Shown here: positions 22,807 through 24,248 of the stretch, piece by piece | How positions within the stretch are numbered: position 1 is the first letter of the stretch | How the letters are laid out: each line of letters begins with the position of its first letter | Origin: a virus | IMG/VR virus record: IMGVR_UViG_3300030111_000016 | Location: 1 to 24,248 of that record | Strand: one strand, 5' to 3' | DNA: 24,248 nucleotides | The notes under the pieces: model-generated | Databases searched by the model: none | Told to the model about the DNA's origin: nothing | What the model saw: the letters and a program-made list of their open reading frames with translations, nothing else | Translations under genes and position numbers: made by a program

Positions 22807-22817
22807 GAGGGATCACG

Positions 22818-23204
22818 ATGGAGTTCGACAAAAGGTCTCTCGCCCGTCTCGCGCAGGTTCATCCCGACTTGCGCCGCGTCATCTTCGAGGCCGCGCACGC
22901 GCCGCCCCTGACGTTCAAGATCACGTCCGGCCTGCGCACCCTCGCCGAGCAGCGAGAGCTCGTCCAGAGCGGCGCCTCGACGACGATGAACTCGCGCCAC
23001 CTCACCGGACACGCGGTCGACGTCGCGATCCTCATCGGCTCCGAGGTCGATTGGACATTCGCGAATTACCGCATCCTGGCGGACCATATCAAGGCGACCG
23101 CGCGCGCGATCTCGCTCCCGATCGAATGGGGCGGCGACTGGAAACGCCCGGTCGACGGGCCTCATTTTCAATTGCCGTGGGGCATTTATCCGGTGACCAC
23201 ATGA
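22818..23204 (+). CDS. Endolysin, M15-type L-Ala-D-Glu / D-Ala carboxypeptidase family
   Basis: Predicted zinc peptidase that cuts peptide cross-links of peptidoglycan at the end of infection. The 128-aa protein has the compact M15 core: VHPDLRRVIFEAA, then KITSGLRTLAEQRELVQSGAS, the zinc motif SRHLTGHAVDVAI (ligands H61 and D68), the catalytic region IEWGGDW (E103/D107) and the third ligand in DGPHFQLPWG (H115). No signal peptide, SAR anchor or cell-wall-binding module is seen, so export should depend on a holin. AGGAGG at 22805-22810 gives one of the strongest ribosome sites in the window and fixes ATG 22818; the longer in-frame lead starting at 22599 is Arg-rich shadow sequence. The stop overlaps the candidate holin ATG (ATGA). 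This cassette order, fibre then lysis, is common. Confidence 0.93.
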   Translation: MEFDKRSLARLAQVHPDLRRVIFEAAHAPPLTFKITSGLRTLAEQRELVQSGASTTMNSRHLTGHAVDVAILIGSEVDWTFANYRILADHIKATARAISLPIEWGGDWKRPVDGPHFQLPWGIYPVTT

Positions 23205-23512
23205 CGGCCTACGCACAGCTCACCGACGTTCCGAGGTGGTCGCCCTGGCGACGCAACGTCGCGATGAGCGTGCTCGCGCTCGGGTTTTGGATGGTGCTGC
23301 GCTCTGGAAATCCACACCTCTCAGAGAGTGTCGCGCTCGAGAGCATGCGGTCTGGCGTCGAGCTTGTGACGCTGACCACGGGCCTCCTCATGGGCGCGGC
23401 GAGCGGCGAACGCATTGCGACGTGGGTGGCACAAATCAGATCAGCGAGGCAGAAAAATGTGGGTGGCAATTTGGACGGCGGCGCGCCGCCTCCTCAAGGC
23501 GGCGGTGAATAA
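23201..23512 (+). CDS. Candidate holin (two membrane segments)
   Basis: A 103-aa protein with two hydrophobic stretches, residues about 19-34 (NVAMSVLALGFWMVLR) and 52-68 (GVELVTLTTGLLMGAAS), flanked by positively charged residues (WRRN; RSARQK) and a flexible Gly/Pro-rich tail. Its place between endolysin and spanin, its size and the two segments fit a class II-like holin, which would open the inner membrane and release the endolysin. I do not recognise a family, so the function rests on context. It begins on ATGA with the endolysin stop, and the i-spanin gene starts inside its last 56 bases, in another frame, with its own GAGG ribosome site. An alternative is a small membrane-bound lysis accessory; no other holin candidate is seen in the cassette. 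Confidence 0.6.
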   Translation: MTAYAQLTDVPRWSPWRRNVAMSVLALGFWMVLRSGNPHLSESVALESMRSGVELVTLTTGLLMGAASGERIATWVAQIRSARQKNVGGNLDGGAPPPQGGGE

Positions 23513-23888
23513 TGTCTGGATCATGGGAGCGATCGGGGCTTGTGTGGTTATCGCTCTTGCTTATGGCATCGGCTTCAGCAAGGCGCGCGGCGCTGCTCGT
23601 CTGGACGCCGAGCGCGCCCGCGCGCAGGCGGCCGAGCAACGGCTCAAGAAATCCGAGGACGATCTGGCCTACGCGCGCCGCCAGATCGAGGATCTGCACC
23701 GCGAGACCGAGAGTGTCCGCGCCGAAACGCGCACCATCGTGGCGGCCTTCCCCGCGCTCGTTAAAGACAATCGCGCTTGTGACGCTGGTGTTGACGTGCT
23801 GCGCCTGCTCGACCAGGCCGGTGGTGTTCTCCCCGTGCCACCCGGACGCGGCGCTCATGGCGCCGCCGCCACCGCTCCAGTGCCTTAG
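23457..23888 (+). CDS. i-spanin (Rz-like)
   Basis: Inner-membrane spanin subunit, which with the lipoprotein subunit fuses inner and outer membranes in the last step of lysis. The 143-aa protein has an N-terminal membrane segment (residues about 19-40, NVWIMGAIGACVVIALAYGI), then a long charged coiled coil (about 43-95, DAERARAQAAEQRLKKSEDD and RRQIEDLHRETESVRAETRT). A single Cys at 108 could allow cross-linking of dimers. The last 20 residues (GGVLPVPPGRGAHGA) are Gly/Pro/Ala-rich. ATG 23457 has GAGG at 23446-23449. It overlaps the candidate holin by 56 bases and encloses the o-spanin reading frame in +1, as in the Rz/Rz1 pair. Confidence 0.8.
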   Translation: MWVAIWTAARRLLKAAVNNVWIMGAIGACVVIALAYGIGFSKARGAARLDAERARAQAAEQRLKKSEDDLAYARRQIEDLHRETESVRAETRTIVAAFPALVKDNRACDAGVDVLRLLDQAGGVLPVPPGRGAHGAAATAPVP

Positions 23889-24012
23889 CTGTAGCGGACC
23901 GAAAAGCCAGACCCGGCAATACGCGGCGTGGGCTGAGGATCGCGAGCAGTACCGCGTTCAGGCGATCCGATTTGAAAAGCTGACCGATTTCATCGACGAA
24001 AGGTGCAAATGA
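23713..24012 (+). CDS. o-spanin (Rz1-like lipoprotein), nested in +1 frame of i-spanin gene
   Basis: In the +1 frame relative to the i-spanin, a lipoprotein signal appears: basic n-region (SAPKRAPSWRPSPRSLK), a hydrophobic run TIALVTLVLTCCAC and a probable lipid-bearing Cys at residue 32 (or 30). The mature part (STRPVVFSPCHPDAALMAPP) is Pro- and Cys-containing like other Rz1-type proteins, followed by a charged helix ending ERCK. Signal, overlap and place fit an outer-membrane o-spanin. The start is uncertain: GTG 23713 gives a 99-aa precursor and is the first start ahead of a proper n-region; the ribosome site (GAGACCGAG) is weak. An ATG at 23857 would give only a 51-aa protein without a signal and is less likely. 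The 3' part extends 124 bases beyond the i-spanin stop. Its TGA overlaps the ATG of the next gene. Confidence 0.65.
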   Translation: MSAPKRAPSWRPSPRSLKTIALVTLVLTCCACSTRPVVFSPCHPDAALMAPPPPLQCLSCSGPKSQTRQYAAWAEDREQYRVQAIRFEKLTDFIDERCK

Positions 24013-24248
24013 TGGCGACCTACGAAGAAGCCCTTGGCAACATGGGCCGCGCGGCCGACAGCGAGCTGGGCGCAATGGCGACGACGCTCGAATCCACCAA
24101 GGCCGACAATGTGAGCCTCAAGGCGGCGCTCGACGCGGCGTTGGACCGGATCAAGGAATTGCAGGCGACGGTCGACGCGCTTCGCGCGCAGATCCCGCCG
24201 GCGCCGATTCCCGATCCCGTGCCTGAGCCGCCGCTGATTTCGCCCGAC
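24009..24248 (+). CDS. Partial coiled-coil, proline-rich protein (runs off the window)
   Basis: Open from ATG 24009 (or ATG 24012, in frame check: 24009, MMATYEEALGNMGR) to the window end with no stop, so only the first 80 codons are seen. AAAGG at 23999-24003 is a plausible ribosome site, and the start overlaps the o-spanin TGA. Residues about 4-60 form a heptad-like helix rich in Ala, Leu, Glu and Lys (TTLESTKADNVSLKAALDAA, LDRIKELQATVDALRAQI), which suggests an oligomerising coiled coil. It is followed by a Pro-rich linker (PPAPIPDPVPEPPLISPD). The layout suggests an N-terminal stalk leading to a C-terminal domain not in the window; I cannot say which. A virion stalk, moron product or lysis accessory are all possible. 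Confidence 0.75.
   Translation, partial: MMATYEEALGNMGRAADSELGAMATTLESTKADNVSLKAALDAALDRIKELQATVDALRAQIPPAPIPDPVPEPPLISPD

Noticed and set aside
22599-22817. N-terminal extension of the endolysin ORF back to 22599
   Set aside because: It lies inside the fibre gene, is Arg-rich without a domain, and AGGAGG at 22805 clearly marks ATG 22818.
23512-23712. Longer o-spanin ORF starting at ATG 23512 with a hydrophobic N-terminus
   Set aside because: The lead is followed by a long Arg/Ser/Pro-rich stretch opposite the coiled-coil code, before the real signal-like region. It is most likely a frame shadow, though not strictly excluded.
1-24248. CRISPR arrays, insertion sequences, tRNA or rRNA genes, integrase
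   Set aside because: Looked for and not seen. The only repeats are the short coding repeats listed.

Overview
The window is one continuous late (morphogenesis and lysis) region of a tailed phage or prophage. Almost everything reads on the + strand, genes are packed with 1-26 base overlaps, and no spacer between genes exceeds about 70 bases. The DNA is GC-rich with strong C/G third-position bias. Together with the protein styles (fused prohead protease/capsid, gp48-type protein starting with YFG repeats), this suggests an alphaproteobacterial host, possibly of the rhizobial/Hyphomicrobiales type. That host call is inference. No integrase, repressor, replication gene or attachment site is present, so free phage and prophage cannot be told apart.

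Layout. (1) 68-4131: packaging and portal: terminase small subunit, GpA-type large subunit, gpW-like joining protein, lambda-type portal. (2) 4182-6779: capsid: a 685-residue prohead protease/major capsid fusion with a likely internal start, then a DUF2190 decoration protein, closed by an intrinsic terminator (6803-6837). (3) 6852-7759: neck: FII-like and U-like connector/terminator proteins. (4) 7771-11514: contractile tail shaft: sheath, tube, a tail assembly chaperone with an in-frame T TTT TTG slippery site giving a second, frameshifted product, and the tape measure. (5) 11511-14887: Mu-type baseplate: gpN-like, gp44-like hub, gp45-like spike, gp46-like. (6) 14887-18308: an unusual block splitting gp46 from gp47: a 907-residue fibre with a GH5-like glycoside hydrolase domain, and a lone minus-strand gene. 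(7) 18379-21568: gp47 (baseplate J), a LamG-like protein, a fibre-like protein, then gp48. (8) 21574-22806: tail-collar fibre. (9) 22818-24012: lysis cassette: M15 endolysin, candidate holin, i-spanin and a nested out-of-frame o-spanin. (10) 24009 to the window end: start of a coiled-coil, proline-rich protein.

The virion is therefore predicted to be a myovirus with a lambda/HK97-style head on a Mu-style contractile tail, a chimera of the kind known from SfV-like phages. It carries several carbohydrate-directed adhesins, one of them probably enzymatic. The points most worth following are the hydrolase-bearing fibre, the inverted gene beside it, the frameshift in the tail chaperone, the internal start in the protease/capsid fusion, and the nested o-spanin. 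None amounts to a clearly new class of system; the rest is standard phage late-gene content.
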